Assembly: GCF_020171945.1 (NCBI RefSeq)
Contig: NZ_JAIVAP010000003.1
Location: forward strand, 391,412-455,411
Direction: 5' to 3'
Source of the DNA: Bacillus infantis
Lineage (GTDB): Bacteria > Bacillota > Bacilli > Bacillales > Cytobacillaceae
Length of the DNA: 64,000 bases
The position numbers and the translations under genes were made by a program. The notes beneath the pieces were generated by a model. That model did not search any database. It worked only from the letters and a program-made list of their open reading frames with translations, and had not been told where the DNA came from. Below, piece by piece: positions 24,603 to 33,681 of this stretch (the first letter of the stretch is position 1; each line of letters begins with the position of its first letter).

Positions 24603-26627
24603 GTGAATAGCTATATAATTTCTGCAGCCGCCATGGTGCTGCTTGCGTTTATCTTTTTCTCTTCCGTTTTCCTGGGGAGCAGATATATCTATCAAAAACA
24701 AAAATATACTCAGACATTGCTTCTTCCGATTTCCAGCTCCTTTTATGTGTGGCTTCAGCTGATGACCCTTTTAAGCATTTACGGATTTATTGAACCAGCA
24801 GATGCATTTACACTGCAAAGCCTGGCCATTTTCCTTTGCCAGCTCGCTGTTTATATGGTTCTTTTTCAATTTGCGGGAGTAAAAGATGACAAGGAAATGT
24901 CGCTTAAGAATCTCGTGCTGTGTGTTTTTTTTGTTGCATTAACAATCGGCATAGATGTTTATTTTGTCAGAAAAATAAATCCTTCGTTAGTTGTCAGCAC
25001 TGAGCACATACTCATTGCCAGCTTATTCTTCATTATTTCATTGTTCTTATGCTTCAGGTTCGTCCAGCAGATTTATATTGATAAAGTATTCAATAAGAAA
25101 AAGGTGCCTTTCTGGTTCCTTTCCTTTGGAGCTCTCCTGGTAGCTTATACATTTGTGGGGAGCACCATCGAGATCATCAGGAGTTTGAACAGCAGCGGGG
25201 GTAACAGCTTATTCTTTACAGAAGTGCTGTCCATCCTGCTCCTTCTCGGTGTGACAACGGTTTATGGGGAAAAACAGTATAACCGGAAAGAACAGGAATT
25301 GGTTGAAAGCAACAGACACCTCAATCACCTTGCCTACCATGATACATTGACGGGACTTCCGAACAGGAGGAAGGTCATGCAGTCGATTGAGGAGTGGATG
25401 GCAGAGGGTATCCAGTTTGCGGTTGTTTTTATCGATCTGGACCATTTCAAGCATGTCAATGATCTTCTCGGCCATAATATCGGGGATGAGCTGCTTAAAG
25501 AAATTGCCTCCAGGCTGGAAGAGAATTCCGGCAGCGATGATATTGTGGGCAGGCTTGGAGGCGATGAATTTATCATTTTGAAGCCAGTTAAGGAAAATCT
25601 GCAGCTTGACCATTTTTCAACAGAACTGATTGAAAAGGTTGTAGAGCCAGTCCGGATTCTTGAACATGAGATCGTTATTACAACGAGCATCGGGATTGCT
25701 TTATTTCCAACGCATGGGAAAGATGTGAATGACATCATGAAAAAGGCGGATATAGCTATGTACAACTCCAAGGATAAAGGGAGGAATACATACTTTATCT
25801 TTACGCTTGAACTTGACGAGAGCATCATCCGCAAGATGACGTTAAAGGAAGATTTGAAGCATGCACTGGTGCGGAATGAACTGGAGGTGCATTTTCAGCC
25901 GAAAATCAGAGTATCTGATCAATCAGTGAATGGATTTGAAGCGCTTCTGAGATGGAAGCATCCTTCAATAGGCTTTATCCCCCCGGCTGAATTTATTCCG
26001 ATAGCAGAGGAATCAGGCTCGATATCTGAAATAGGAAGCTGGGTCCTGCGGCAGGCCTGCAGAGAAATCTCTGCTATTAACGAAAAATATGGCAGGCAGT
26101 ATATTATTTCTGTGAATTTCTCGATCAAGCAGCTCCTTCAAAAGGATATTGTGGAAATAGTTTCGGGCATCTTAGGTGAAACCGGCCTGGATCCTAAGTT
26201 TCTTGAACTTGAAATAACAGAAAGGGTGGCCATGAATGATGCCTATTCAGCAGGAGATGCTTTTATGCAGCTGCTTGACCTTGGGCTGATGCTGAGCGTC
26301 GACGATTTTGGAACAGGATATAATTCGCTGAGCAATCTGCAGGGGCTGCAGATCCAGCGGCTTAAAATAGACAAAACCTTTATACAGCAAATGGAAAGTG
26401 ATGAGCATAATAAAGCTTTGGTAGCTTCCATTGTGTCGATGGGCAAGCATCTTGGCATGCAAATCACTGCTGAGGGCGTTGAAACCCCGGAGCAGCTGTC
26501 ATTCCTGATGGAAATTGGGTGTGATGAGGCGCAGGGCTTCTACTTCTCTAAGCCAAAGCCGATTGAGCAGATTATGAATACAATCAATGCCGGCAGCAAA
26601 GTGATAGCCGGAAAGGAGCAGTCATGA
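24603..26627 (+). CDS. Membrane GGDEF-EAL protein (c-di-GMP turnover)
   Basis: About 674 residues. The first ~215 residues form six or seven membrane helices, a sensor region without a named family. Then comes a GGDEF domain (RLGGDEF intact, so cyclase activity is possible) and an EAL domain with FEALLRW, ELEITER, DDFGTGYNSL and AEGVET, so phosphodiesterase activity is likely too. No RxxD inhibitory site is visible before GGDEF. The start is uncertain: GTG 24603 has AGGTGG 8 bases upstream; another GTG lies at 24591. It overlaps the HAD gene by ATGA. Confidence 0.93.
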   Translation: MNSYIISAAAMVLLAFIFFSSVFLGSRYIYQKQKYTQTLLLPISSSFYVWLQLMTLLSIYGFIEPADAFTLQSLAIFLCQLAVYMVLFQFAGVKDDKEMSLKNLVLCVFFVALTIGIDVYFVRKINPSLVVSTEHILIASLFFIISLFLCFRFVQQIYIDKVFNKKKVPFWFLSFGALLVAYTFVGSTIEIIRSLNSSGGNSLFFTEVLSILLLLGVTTVYGEKQYNRKEQELVESNRHLNHLAYHDTLTGLPNRRKVMQSIEEWMAEGIQFAVVFIDLDHFKHVNDLLGHNIGDELLKEIASRLEENSGSDDIVGRLGGDEFIILKPVKENLQLDHFSTELIEKVVEPVRILEHEIVITTSIGIALFPTHGKDVNDIMKKADIAMYNSKDKGRNTYFIFTLELDESIIRKMTLKEDLKHALVRNELEVHFQPKIRVSDQSVNGFEALLRWKHPSIGFIPPAEFIPIAEESGSISEIGSWVLRQACREISAINEKYGRQYIISVNFSIKQLLQKDIVEIVSGILGETGLDPKFLELEITERVAMNDAYSAGDAFMQLLDLGLMLSVDDFGTGYNSLSNLQGLQIQRLKIDKTFIQQMESDEHNKALVASIVSMGKHLGMQITAEGVETPEQLSFLMEIGCDEAQGFYFSKPKPIEQIMNTINAGSKVIAGKEQS

Positions 26628-27199
26628 ATATTCTATGGGATTTTGACGGTACTCTTTTTGATACATATCCAGCATATACCCGCATCTTGAAAGAAGTGTT
26701 GGGAGAAAAAGCAGAATATGAAGAGATTTTCTCCCAATTAAAGATTTCCTTTACCAATGCCTTCGGTCATTATAACCTGGAGGAAGAGCAGATTGCCTAT
26801 GTAAGAAAAATGGCAAGAAGTCTGAAGCCGCACGATCTGCAGCCATTTCCGGGAGTGAAGGATGTGCTGAAAAGGGCCGGGTGCAATGTCATCATGACCC
26901 ATAAAGAAAGGGAGGATGTGCTGGCCATCCTGGAGCATCATAATATGTCCTCTTTATTTGCCGATATGGTCGCCGGTGATGATGGATACCCAAGGAAGCC
27001 GCATAAAGCCTCTTATGAATATCTGCATGGCAAAAAGAGCATTGATCTGGCCATCGGGGACAGGGAACTCGATATTCTGCCTGCGAAGGAGCTCGGCATC
27101 AGGACCTGCCTTTTCCAGAATAGTACACCTGGCGCGGATTATTATTTGTCACGGTATGAAGATTTTGACACAGTTATCGGTTGGGAAAAATTTAAATAA
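26624..27199 (+). CDS. HAD-superfamily hydrolase
   Basis: A 191-residue haloacid-dehalogenase-type phosphatase. Motif I is WDFDGTLFDT, motif II is VIMTHKE, the lysine is in PRKPHKAS, and motif III is IGDRELDI. The cap is small and helical, as in phosphoglycolate-phosphatase-like enzymes. It overlaps the GGDEF-EAL gene by 4 bases and so is co-translated; whether the phosphatase relates to c-di-GMP is unknown. Confidence 0.88.
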   Translation: MNILWDFDGTLFDTYPAYTRILKEVLGEKAEYEEIFSQLKISFTNAFGHYNLEEEQIAYVRKMARSLKPHDLQPFPGVKDVLKRAGCNVIMTHKEREDVLAILEHHNMSSLFADMVAGDDGYPRKPHKASYEYLHGKKSIDLAIGDRELDILPAKELGIRTCLFQNSTPGADYYLSRYEDFDTVIGWEKFK

Positions 27200-27202
27200 A
27201 AA

Positions 27203-27237
27203 TGAAAGAAGGCAGCGTGGCTGCCTTCTTTCTGTTT
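27203..27237 (+). terminator. Terminator behind the HAD gene
   Basis: GAAAGAAGGCAGC, loop GTG, GCTGCCTTCTTTC: a perfect 13-bp stem. It lies between convergent genes and can serve both. Confidence 0.8.
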
Positions 27238-27243
27238 CAATAA

Positions 27244-27666
27244 TTATAATTCAAGTGTTTCAAAAGAGCTTTCTTTGCTGTTCATTACTCTGACGTCTGT
27301 CGGCTGTATTTCGAGGACGATATAATTCGGGTCATTCGGTCCGTCAAACCATGGCTTTAAATGGTCATTCCATACTTTTTCCTTAAGATCTTCAGAAGCA
27401 TTGACAGAGGCTCTTCCTTCGATTTCAAGGTACTCATCTCCCAGCCCCTCGCCATCGTAGCCGATAAGTATATGAACATTCGGATTCTCTTCAATTTCTT
27501 CTGTTTTATCGGTCTCTTTGCTTGTTGCAGTATAAAGCTTCAGCTCATCGTTGAAAAATGTCATATAGCGTGTATGCGGCTTATTGTTTTTTACGGTCGC
27601 AAGCGTTCCTATTTTATTATCTTCCAAAATTTTAAGCACTTTATCTTTCACATCATTATTAGTCAT
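27244..27666 (-). CDS. ydaG: General stress protein 26-like (YdaG), PNPOx-fold
   Basis: A 140-residue split-barrel (pyridoxamine-phosphate-oxidase fold) protein, best matching B. subtilis YdaG (GSP26). Blocks are KIGTLATVKNNKPHTRYMTFF and LYTATSKETDK. Such proteins bind flavin or heme-like cofactors, and YdaG is a sigma-B stress protein of unknown reaction. It overlaps the upstream 86-aa gene by 8 bases and shares its sigma-B promoter. Confidence 0.9.
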   Translation of the reverse strand: MTNNDVKDKVLKILEDNKIGTLATVKNNKPHTRYMTFFNDELKLYTATSKETDKTEEIEENPNVHILIGYDGEGLGDEYLEIEGRASVNASEDLKEKVWNDHLKPWFDGPNDPNYIVLEIQPTDVRVMNSKESSFETLEL

Positions 27667-27919
27667 AAGAATCCCCTCCTATTTTGTCTTTATCAATCGT
27701 TTCGAAGTCTGCATTATACTTTTCTTCACTGGAGGAATTATCTTTCGTGTTCCTCCCCATCTTCTCCTCGTGCTGCTCCTGCTTCAGGTCCTCGAGAGGA
27801 ATGGTATCGACATTCTGTTCTTCCTTGAATTTATCGTAAATGCTTTCTTTGTCGGTTTTGAACTGCTCAGGGTTGTCCATGTTTTGCTGTTCGTACTTAC
27901 CGTCTTTTTCGCCTGCCAT
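27659..27919 (-). CDS. Small hydrophilic stress-operon protein, 86 aa
   Basis: A very charged, probably disordered protein (about 40 per cent Asp, Glu and Lys; no Trp or Cys) beginning MAGEKDGKYEQQNMDNPEQF. GAGGTG precedes the ATG. It overlaps the ydaG-like gene and follows the 39-aa gene by 23 bases. The make-up is like other Bacillus sigma-B-controlled hydrophilic proteins. I do not know a function. Confidence 0.75.
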   Translation of the reverse strand: MAGEKDGKYEQQNMDNPEQFKTDKESIYDKFKEEQNVDTIPLEDLKQEQHEEKMGRNTKDNSSSEEKYNADFETIDKDKIGGDSYD

Positions 27920-27942
27920 GCGAAATCACCTCTTATTCGAGA

Positions 27943-28062
27943 TTATTTTTGGTTCTTTTCTGTTTTGGAGCCTTCCCGCTGCGGTTCGATATCTTTGTTG
28001 TGTTCTTTTTTCTTTTCCTGTTCAATTGAGTCATTGTCCTGGTGTTTATTTGTTTCAGCCAT
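27943..28062 (-). CDS. Micro-protein, 39 aa, first gene of the sigma-B operon
   Basis: Reads MAETNKHQDNDSIEQE and ends GSKTEKNQK. It has a perfect AAGGAGG site 7-8 bases before its ATG and a sigma-B promoter upstream, so it is very likely translated. It is hydrophilic and rich in Lys, Glu and Asn, much like the next protein in the operon. It is short enough to be missed by gene callers. Confidence 0.7.
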   Translation of the reverse strand: MAETNKHQDNDSIEQEKKKEHNKDIEPQREGSKTEKNQK

Positions 28063-28097
28063 GAATATAACCTCCTTGATGATTGTGTAATAGTACA

Positions 28098-28122
28098 TTA
28101 CCCTTTTTCAGAAGTGAAAAAC
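28098..28122 (-). promoter_or_regulatory. Sigma-B promoter of the stress operon
   Basis: Minus strand: GTTTTT (28117-28122), 13 bases, GGGTAA (28098-28103). The consensus is GTTTAA-N12-15-GGGWAW. It lies 35 bases before the first start codon. A ydaG-like gene in the operon supports the call. Confidence 0.75.
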
Positions 28123-28217
28123 CGGGAGGGGAATTTCAATGTGCGGCCGGCGGGAGGGAGGGCTTCAATTATGTAAGTTTGTCAGTGGTTCTCCTGCAAA
28201 CAAAAACAGCAATAAAA

Positions 28218-28246
28218 AAGGCCCGCTGCATATGCAGCGGGCCTTT
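28218..28246 (-). terminator. Terminator of tRNA-Arg
   Basis: GGCCCGCTGCA/TGCAGCGGGCC, a perfect palindrome at about 28220-28243, followed on the minus strand by TTTTTTATT. Confidence 0.85.
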
Positions 28247-28253
28247 CAATATA

Positions 28254-28327
28254 CGTCCCAGAAGAGATTCGAACTCCCGACCTACAGTTTAGGAAACTGT
28301 TGCTCTATCCTGCTGAGCTACTGGGAC
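28254..28327 (-). tRNA. tRNA-Arg (anticodon CCT)
   Basis: The acceptor GTCCCAG pairs with CTGGGAC. The D arm is GCTC-AGCAGGATA-GAGC. The anticodon stem ACAGT/ACTGT encloses TTCCTAA, giving CCT. The T arm is GGGAG-TTCGAAT-CTCTT. The discriminator is G and CCA is not encoded. It has its own terminator. Confidence 0.92.
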
Positions 28328-28471
28328 AACGTTATTTATTATATAACCTTTTTACCTGCTGGTCAATAATGATCTAAAAAAAATCCTATTTTTTTTTGAG
28401 AGGATTTTTCTGCATGAATTTTCCTTGCAGTGGGACAATAGTGGATATTTCTTAAGTGAGTTGGTGAAGAG

Positions 28472-29818
28472 ATGTTCAAGGGCGGCAGCAAAAGGGAAGA
28501 GCTCCTCCGGTTTTTAAAGGAGAAGGCGGGCCATGCATCAGATACAGCCGTTCAGGAGCTAAAAGGGGCTAATATCTCTGTCTATCTATTTTATATAAAA
28601 AGTATTTGCGATACCGACAAGATCCAGGAGCAGCTGGTAAAGCCCTTTTTCCAGCTGCATGATGAAGCGGGATATAAAAAATATATCTGTTCCCTGTCCG
28701 GCATCAGTGAGCTTGGGGACAGAGGGCAGGCTCTGAAGGATTTGATGAGGGGCTCGGCGATCCTCCTGTTCAAGGACACTTTCTATGTTCTGCAGCTAAA
28801 GAAATATATAAGCCAGGGAGTCAAGGATGCAACTGTTGAAACAACCATCCAGGGACCCCAGACTGCATTGAGCGAAGACCTTGGAACAAATCTTAACATC
28901 ATCCGCCACCGCTATCATAAGACAAGCTTAACGGTGGAAGAAAACGAAATAGGTTCTGTTTCGGGGCTGGGCCTTCTGCTCCTCTATGACAAGGAAAAGA
29001 TTGAGGAAGACATCCTACAAGGGATAAAAAAGAAAATAGAAAGCATCAAAGCTTCACAGAAAATCGTCCAGTCAGCAGGAGAAATCCATAGAATGCTGAC
29101 GCCGCGGAAGAAAACGCTCTTTCCTGTGTTCATGATTACTGAGAGGACGGATCGCATAGCCCTTAATCTTGCACAGGGAAAAGTAGTCATCCTTATTGAA
29201 GGATCTCCTTTCGGCCTGATACTTCCGGCAGTTTTCTTTGACTTTATGAGCTCTATGGAAGATCTGTACCAGCCCTATTGGGTTTCAAGGTTTTTGATAA
29301 CTCTGCGGTATCTTGGCCTGTTTATCAGTCTGCTGCTTCCTGGCCTTTATGTGGCCATTACTTCTTATAATCCTGAAGTCTTCCAGGTCCAGCTTGCACT
29401 GGGAATCGCGGGAAGCCGGTCATCAGTCCCTTATCCCTCCTATCTGGAGGTGCTGTTCATGCTGATTATGATGGAGCTTCTGACAGAAGCATCCATCAGG
29501 CTGCCTAAATCGATCGGATCGACAGCCACGACGGTTGGAGGATTGATTCTGGGGCAGGCTGCCACAGAAGCGGGTCTGGTATCGAACATCATGATTATCA
29601 TCGTCTCAGCTGTGGCTATCTCCAATTTTGTGATTCCAATCAATGAAATGAGCTTCTCGATGAGGGTAATGAAATATGTCATCCTTCTTCTCGCAGCCAT
29701 GACCGGTATGATTGGCCTGGTTATAGGCCTGATGGGCCTGCTTATATTCCTTGTACGATTGGACAGCTTCGGAAAGCCGTATTTGAAAATGTTTTTTGGC
29801 GAAGGCAGTAAACAGTAG
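28472..29818 (+). CDS. Spore germination protein, GerA family A subunit
   Basis: A 448-residue A subunit of a germinant receptor in the spore inner membrane. The N-terminal half (to about 235) is soluble; motifs are LFKDTFYVLQLKK, VEENEIGSVSGL and VVILIEGSPFGLILPAVF. The C-terminal half has about five helices, with SVPYPSYLEVLFMLIMMELL typical of GerAA/GerKA. It is somewhat shorter than GerAA and lacks a long N-terminal extension. It starts the A-B-C operon. I saw no convincing sigma-G promoter upstream. The germinant is unknown. Confidence 0.93.
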   Translation: MFKGGSKREELLRFLKEKAGHASDTAVQELKGANISVYLFYIKSICDTDKIQEQLVKPFFQLHDEAGYKKYICSLSGISELGDRGQALKDLMRGSAILLFKDTFYVLQLKKYISQGVKDATVETTIQGPQTALSEDLGTNLNIIRHRYHKTSLTVEENEIGSVSGLGLLLLYDKEKIEEDILQGIKKKIESIKASQKIVQSAGEIHRMLTPRKKTLFPVFMITERTDRIALNLAQGKVVILIEGSPFGLILPAVFFDFMSSMEDLYQPYWVSRFLITLRYLGLFISLLLPGLYVAITSYNPEVFQVQLALGIAGSRSSVPYPSYLEVLFMLIMMELLTEASIRLPKSIGSTATTVGGLILGQAATEAGLVSNIMIIIVSAVAISNFVIPINEMSFSMRVMKYVILLLAAMTGMIGLVIGLMGLLIFLVRLDSFGKPYLKMFFGEGSKQ

Positions 29819-29834
29819 AAGCGAGGAGGTTCGA

Positions 29835-30935
29835 ATGACAAGCCGTTATTTTTATTATTTAATCCTGCTGAATATGCTTGCCAATATCATCGTATTTGTA
29901 CCAAAGCTGCTCATTGAAGAACGTACCGGCGGAGCCGTGATGTCTATGATGGCTGCTTTGCCTCTTGGGGTGCTCGGAGCTTATTTTTTTGCAAGGGCGA
30001 TGAGCAGTTTCGAAGGAAAAAGCCTGCCTCAGATCTTGAAGGACTCTTTCGTCCCAGGATGGGCCGGAAAGCCTCTCATTCTTTATCTGGCCTTTATTTG
30101 GATGGCATCCGGCTTTATTACTCTTTATGCCTTTACAGATATTACGGAAAGATTCATCAATCCTGATATGGAAAACTGGCAGATAGCAGTTTTTTTTCTC
30201 CTATTTATTGTATGGGCGGCCTCTTCGAAACCCGAGAAGGTGCTGTACCTCCTGGAAATTATACTAATCCTTAATGGGCCGCTTGCTGTGCTGCTTCTTG
30301 TCAAAATTTATCTGAGCGGTTCCCTGAGCTGGCTGGACATTAAAGAGGCAGCCACCCATTTGTGGGAAATGCCGACATGGAAGTCAGTTTCTGCTGCAAC
30401 TTATGTCTTTTCCGGATACACAAATTTAGTCATTTTCAATATAGTGCTGAAGGGGAAGGCTAAGCCCCGCTTCTTTTTGCTGGTCCTGCCGGCAGGCGCA
30501 GCAGTCCTTGCTACAACGTATTTCGTGCCAATTGGAACTTTTGGCTTTGAAGGGGTAGGCGATCTTGAGTATCCCTGGCTGTCGAGTGCGGATGCGGTCA
30601 GAATGGAGCTTGCATTTGTTGAACGGGCCTTCTATATTTTTATCCTCATCTATATAGGGATCTCGCTGATGAATGTTGTGGTTCACTGGCATGTAGCACA
30701 GTCACTGATCAGAAGTGCCGTTCCGCTTCGAGCTGAAAATAAAAATACGAAAACTGCATCATTTAAAAGAAACATTCCGCTGCTGCTGTTTGCCGTGCTG
30801 TTTTTTATCGGAGAATTTATTGTCAATGAAGAAATCATGTCTATCTTTACTGTTTGGTGGATGAACATTCGCATGCCGGGCGAGTACATAATGGTCGTCC
30901 TGTTAGTATTGCTTTCTTGGAGGAGAAATAAATGA
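29835..30935 (+). CDS. Spore germination protein, GerB family B subunit
   Basis: A 366-residue APC-type membrane protein with about ten helices that likely binds the germinant. It starts MTSRYFYYLILLNMLANII after GAGGAGG. The order A-B-C, the 16-base gap after A and the ATGA overlap with C are typical. Family signatures include YAFTDITERFINPDMENWQ. Confidence 0.92.
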   Translation: MTSRYFYYLILLNMLANIIVFVPKLLIEERTGGAVMSMMAALPLGVLGAYFFARAMSSFEGKSLPQILKDSFVPGWAGKPLILYLAFIWMASGFITLYAFTDITERFINPDMENWQIAVFFLLFIVWAASSKPEKVLYLLEIILILNGPLAVLLLVKIYLSGSLSWLDIKEAATHLWEMPTWKSVSAATYVFSGYTNLVIFNIVLKGKAKPRFFLLVLPAGAAVLATTYFVPIGTFGFEGVGDLEYPWLSSADAVRMELAFVERAFYIFILIYIGISLMNVVVHWHVAQSLIRSAVPLRAENKNTKTASFKRNIPLLLFAVLFFIGEFIVNEEIMSIFTVWWMNIRMPGEYIMVVLLVLLSWRRNK

Positions 30936-32017
30936 AGAAAAGGCTGCTGCCGGCTGTTGCCGTTCTTATACTATTTTTGGGCGGGTGCGGGTTCAAGGAT
31001 ATTGACAACCGCTTTTTTGTTGTGACAATGGGGATCGACCGGCCGGAAGATGATGGTGATCTTATTAAGGTATCATTGAAGCTTGCCATACCCACTGCCG
31101 ACACCAGGTCTGATGACAGCCGATTTGTCGTTGTCACCGAAACCTCGGAAACTATTTCAGAAGCAATCAGGATTATTAAATCGAGGGTAGACAAGGAACT
31201 TGATTTCGGGCATTTGAAGGTTATCCTGCTTGGGGACAGTTTGACGGGTGAGAGCGTCAAACGGGAAATGGACTGGTTCTACAGAAGGAGGGACATCCAG
31301 AAAATTGCCTGGATTGCGATCGGCAAGCCGACTGCCGAAGAGGTGATGAAAATAAAGCCTCCTTCCGAGAGGCTCGCATCCAATACACTTTTTCTTTCCT
31401 TTGATCTGCAGGGCTCTGAGTCGCCCTATACCATATCCAAATATCTGTTCCAGTTTTACAGGGAAAGCAAGAGCAAGGGGATCAGTCCGGTGCTCCCTGT
31501 TGTAAAAGTGAAAAACGGCCTCCTGGAAATCAATCAGGCCGATATATTCAAGGATCATAAACGCGCACTAAGGCTTTCAAAGAACGAGACAAAAACCTTC
31601 AATGCCCTCAAGCACGAATTTGAAAAACAGCAGATCACTGTTAAAGAACAAGATAAATTTTTCGTCGTTTCCATAGACAATTATAAGTCTGATATTAAAA
31701 TCGCTGAAAATAGCAAAGGTGCTGCTGTAGAAGTTGGCATCTCTGTCCAGGGAACGATAGAAGAGTCAAGAAGCGATCTATCAAAGAAGGAGCTTGAGGT
31801 TTATAATCAGCTGCTTGAGAAGGAGATAGAAAGGATTGTAAAAGACTTGCTGAAAAAATTCCAGTATAACTCACTCGATCCTATGGGGTTTGGACTGGCT
31901 TACAGAGCAAGCCATTTTGAAAAGGAAGAGTGGGAAAGATGGAATGCAATTTACCCTGATATTGACATAAAAGTAAAAGCCGATTCTAAGATTATGGGTA
32001 CGGGGATAATTGAATAG
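30932..32017 (+). CDS. Spore germination lipoprotein, Ger(x)C family
   Basis: A 361-residue lipoprotein: signal residues 1-18 with lipobox LGGC, then GFKDIDNRFFVVTMGIDRP, the classic start of GerC subunits. The C-terminal region contains KDLLKKFQYNSLDPMGFG, also conserved. It overlaps the B subunit gene by 4 bases and completes the receptor. Confidence 0.93.
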   Translation: MKKRLLPAVAVLILFLGGCGFKDIDNRFFVVTMGIDRPEDDGDLIKVSLKLAIPTADTRSDDSRFVVVTETSETISEAIRIIKSRVDKELDFGHLKVILLGDSLTGESVKREMDWFYRRRDIQKIAWIAIGKPTAEEVMKIKPPSERLASNTLFLSFDLQGSESPYTISKYLFQFYRESKSKGISPVLPVVKVKNGLLEINQADIFKDHKRALRLSKNETKTFNALKHEFEKQQITVKEQDKFFVVSIDNYKSDIKIAENSKGAAVEVGISVQGTIEESRSDLSKKELEVYNQLLEKEIERIVKDLLKKFQYNSLDPMGFGLAYRASHFEKEEWERWNAIYPDIDIKVKADSKIMGTGIIE

Positions 32018-32206
32018 TTTGGCATGTCCGCCCGCAAGTAAAGGGGCAAAGGCAGCAGTCGCTTTTTAAAAGTTTGGTAAACTTCTTAAGCTGAGGATAA
32101 GAAACGGTTAAGAGAGGTAAAAAAACTGAAAATCCTATTTTATTTCTTTTCTGATTTTGTAAGATAAGCTTGTAACCGGTTCATTAAAAATGAGGAGGAG
32201 TAAAAG

Positions 32207-32374
32207 ATGAAAAAATGGATTTTGATGCTGTTTGCAGCCCTTTCTTTATCAATGGCAGTTACAGGATGCAGCGGTACAGAAGATGAAGATAGTGATACCG
32301 GCACAGATACAGAGCAGAATGAAGATACCGGAACAGAAACGGATGAAGAAGGCACAGAAGAGGAATCTGAATAA
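32207..32374 (+). CDS. Mini-lipoprotein, 55 aa, acidic
   Basis: Residues 1-20 are a lipoprotein signal ending in VTGC; the mature part is 35 residues made almost only of Glu, Asp, Thr and Gly (GTDTEQNEDTGTETDEEGT). GAGGAGG lies 8 bases before the ATG. It sits between the germination operon and the DUF3231 gene. Its acidic, repetitive nature suggests a surface-anchored charged tail. No family recognised. Confidence 0.75.
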   Translation: MKKWILMLFAALSLSMAVTGCSGTEDEDSDTGTDTEQNEDTGTETDEEGTEEESE

Positions 32375-32485
32375 GTTTGAGCAGGCTGCCCCGCGGAGGC
32401 AGCTTTTATTTTGCCAAGATGAATTCCATGAAGTCCTTTTGGAGACGATATTCTATTATGCAGGCATTTTAAAAGGAGTGGTATC

Positions 32486-33484
32486 ATGGGAAGCAAGCCG
32501 GCAATTTCATCTTCTGAATTAGGTACTTTATGGATGACATATCAGCAAAAAACGATGCTGATCCATATGCTGCCATATTTTATTAGAAAGGCTGAGGATC
32601 CGGAAGGGAAGGAGCTGCTGCAGTCTTTATTGGTTCAGATAGTGCCATATAAAGAAAGAATTGAACGTATTCTTGAGGAAGACGGGGCAGTCATCCCTAG
32701 AGGTTTTACCTCCCAGGATGTCAATCCCGATGCCCCGGTTCTGTATCAGCCTTATTTTGATATCCATTTTCTGAGGCTGATGAAGGAAATCAGCATGGGG
32801 CTCCATACGCTCCATCTCAGCATGGCGTACAGAGAAGATATTATTACCTTATACAGGAACCTTTCGCAGATTACACAGGAGTTTTATCAGCACTTTACGC
32901 AGTTCCTGCTCAAGAAAGGCCTGCTGCCGCGCCCGCCTTCCGTTACGATGCCCAAAGAAGTTGAAATGGCCGAGGGGACTGGATATATGAAGGGAAATGA
33001 TCTATTTGGCAACAAACGATCCCTCAACACAGTTGAAGTCGCGCATCTGTATCATGCCATTGAAAGCAATGTGACAGGGATGCAGATGATCACCGGGTTT
33101 GCTCAGACTGCAAAGAAGCAGGAAGTGAGGGATTACCTGAACAGAGGAAAAGACCTTTCCCAGAAAATCATTGTTGAATTTGGGCAGAAGCTGACAGATA
33201 GCGATATACAGGTGCCAACTACTTCTGCCGGATACCCAACCACTTCGACTGAAGGCCCTTTCTCTGATAAGCTCATGCTTTATTGCATCAGTCTTTTGTG
33301 CAGTTTTGGACTTGGAAGCAATGCAATTGGAACTGCTTTCAGTCTTCGCAATGACCTGCCTTTGAAAATGGCAGCCCTGGCCAAGGATATCTATGCATAC
33401 GGACATGATGGAGGAAGGATCATGGCCAAGAATGGATGGATGGAAGAACCGCCGCAGATGGAAGACCGCAATACTTTAATTTGA
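32486..33484 (+). CDS. DUF3231 protein (two ferritin-like halves)
   Basis: A 332-residue DUF3231 protein. Two helical halves (about 10-160 and 175-325) look like internal duplications; MLIHMLPYFIRKAEDPEGKE and AHLYHAIESNVTGMQMITGF lie at equal places. Members are restricted to spore formers and are related to spore coat proteins of the CotF/ferritin-like type. AAAAGGAG precedes the ATG. The setting next to germination genes fits a spore role, but function is not known. Confidence 0.85.
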   Translation: MGSKPAISSSELGTLWMTYQQKTMLIHMLPYFIRKAEDPEGKELLQSLLVQIVPYKERIERILEEDGAVIPRGFTSQDVNPDAPVLYQPYFDIHFLRLMKEISMGLHTLHLSMAYREDIITLYRNLSQITQEFYQHFTQFLLKKGLLPRPPSVTMPKEVEMAEGTGYMKGNDLFGNKRSLNTVEVAHLYHAIESNVTGMQMITGFAQTAKKQEVRDYLNRGKDLSQKIIVEFGQKLTDSDIQVPTTSAGYPTTSTEGPFSDKLMLYCISLLCSFGLGSNAIGTAFSLRNDLPLKMAALAKDIYAYGHDGGRIMAKNGWMEEPPQMEDRNTLI

Positions 33485-33487
33485 AAG

Positions 33488-33522
33488 AAAACAGCCCCCT
33501 GCAAAAGGGCTGTTTTTTTATT
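33488..33522 (+). terminator. Terminator of the DUF3231 gene
   Basis: AAACAGCCC, loop CCTGCAAAA, GGGCTGTTT, then seven T residues. Confidence 0.85.
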
Positions 33523-33681
33523 TTATAAAATTTAATTGGATGCGGTTTCATAAAGGCTTGAACGGGGGTATAGTAGCTTGGGCTTTAATGAAAAAACTGG
33601 AAGGGTGAGGTTCAGGCAGGGATCAAAGAAGGGTCTTAAAAATCTTTATCACTTCAAAAACATGACGGGAATGGTGAAAGA

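Noticed and set aside
28328-28471. Sigma-G promoter for the germination operon
   Set aside because: GCATG followed by CAATAGT is present but the -10 does not fit CATWMTA and the spacing is off.
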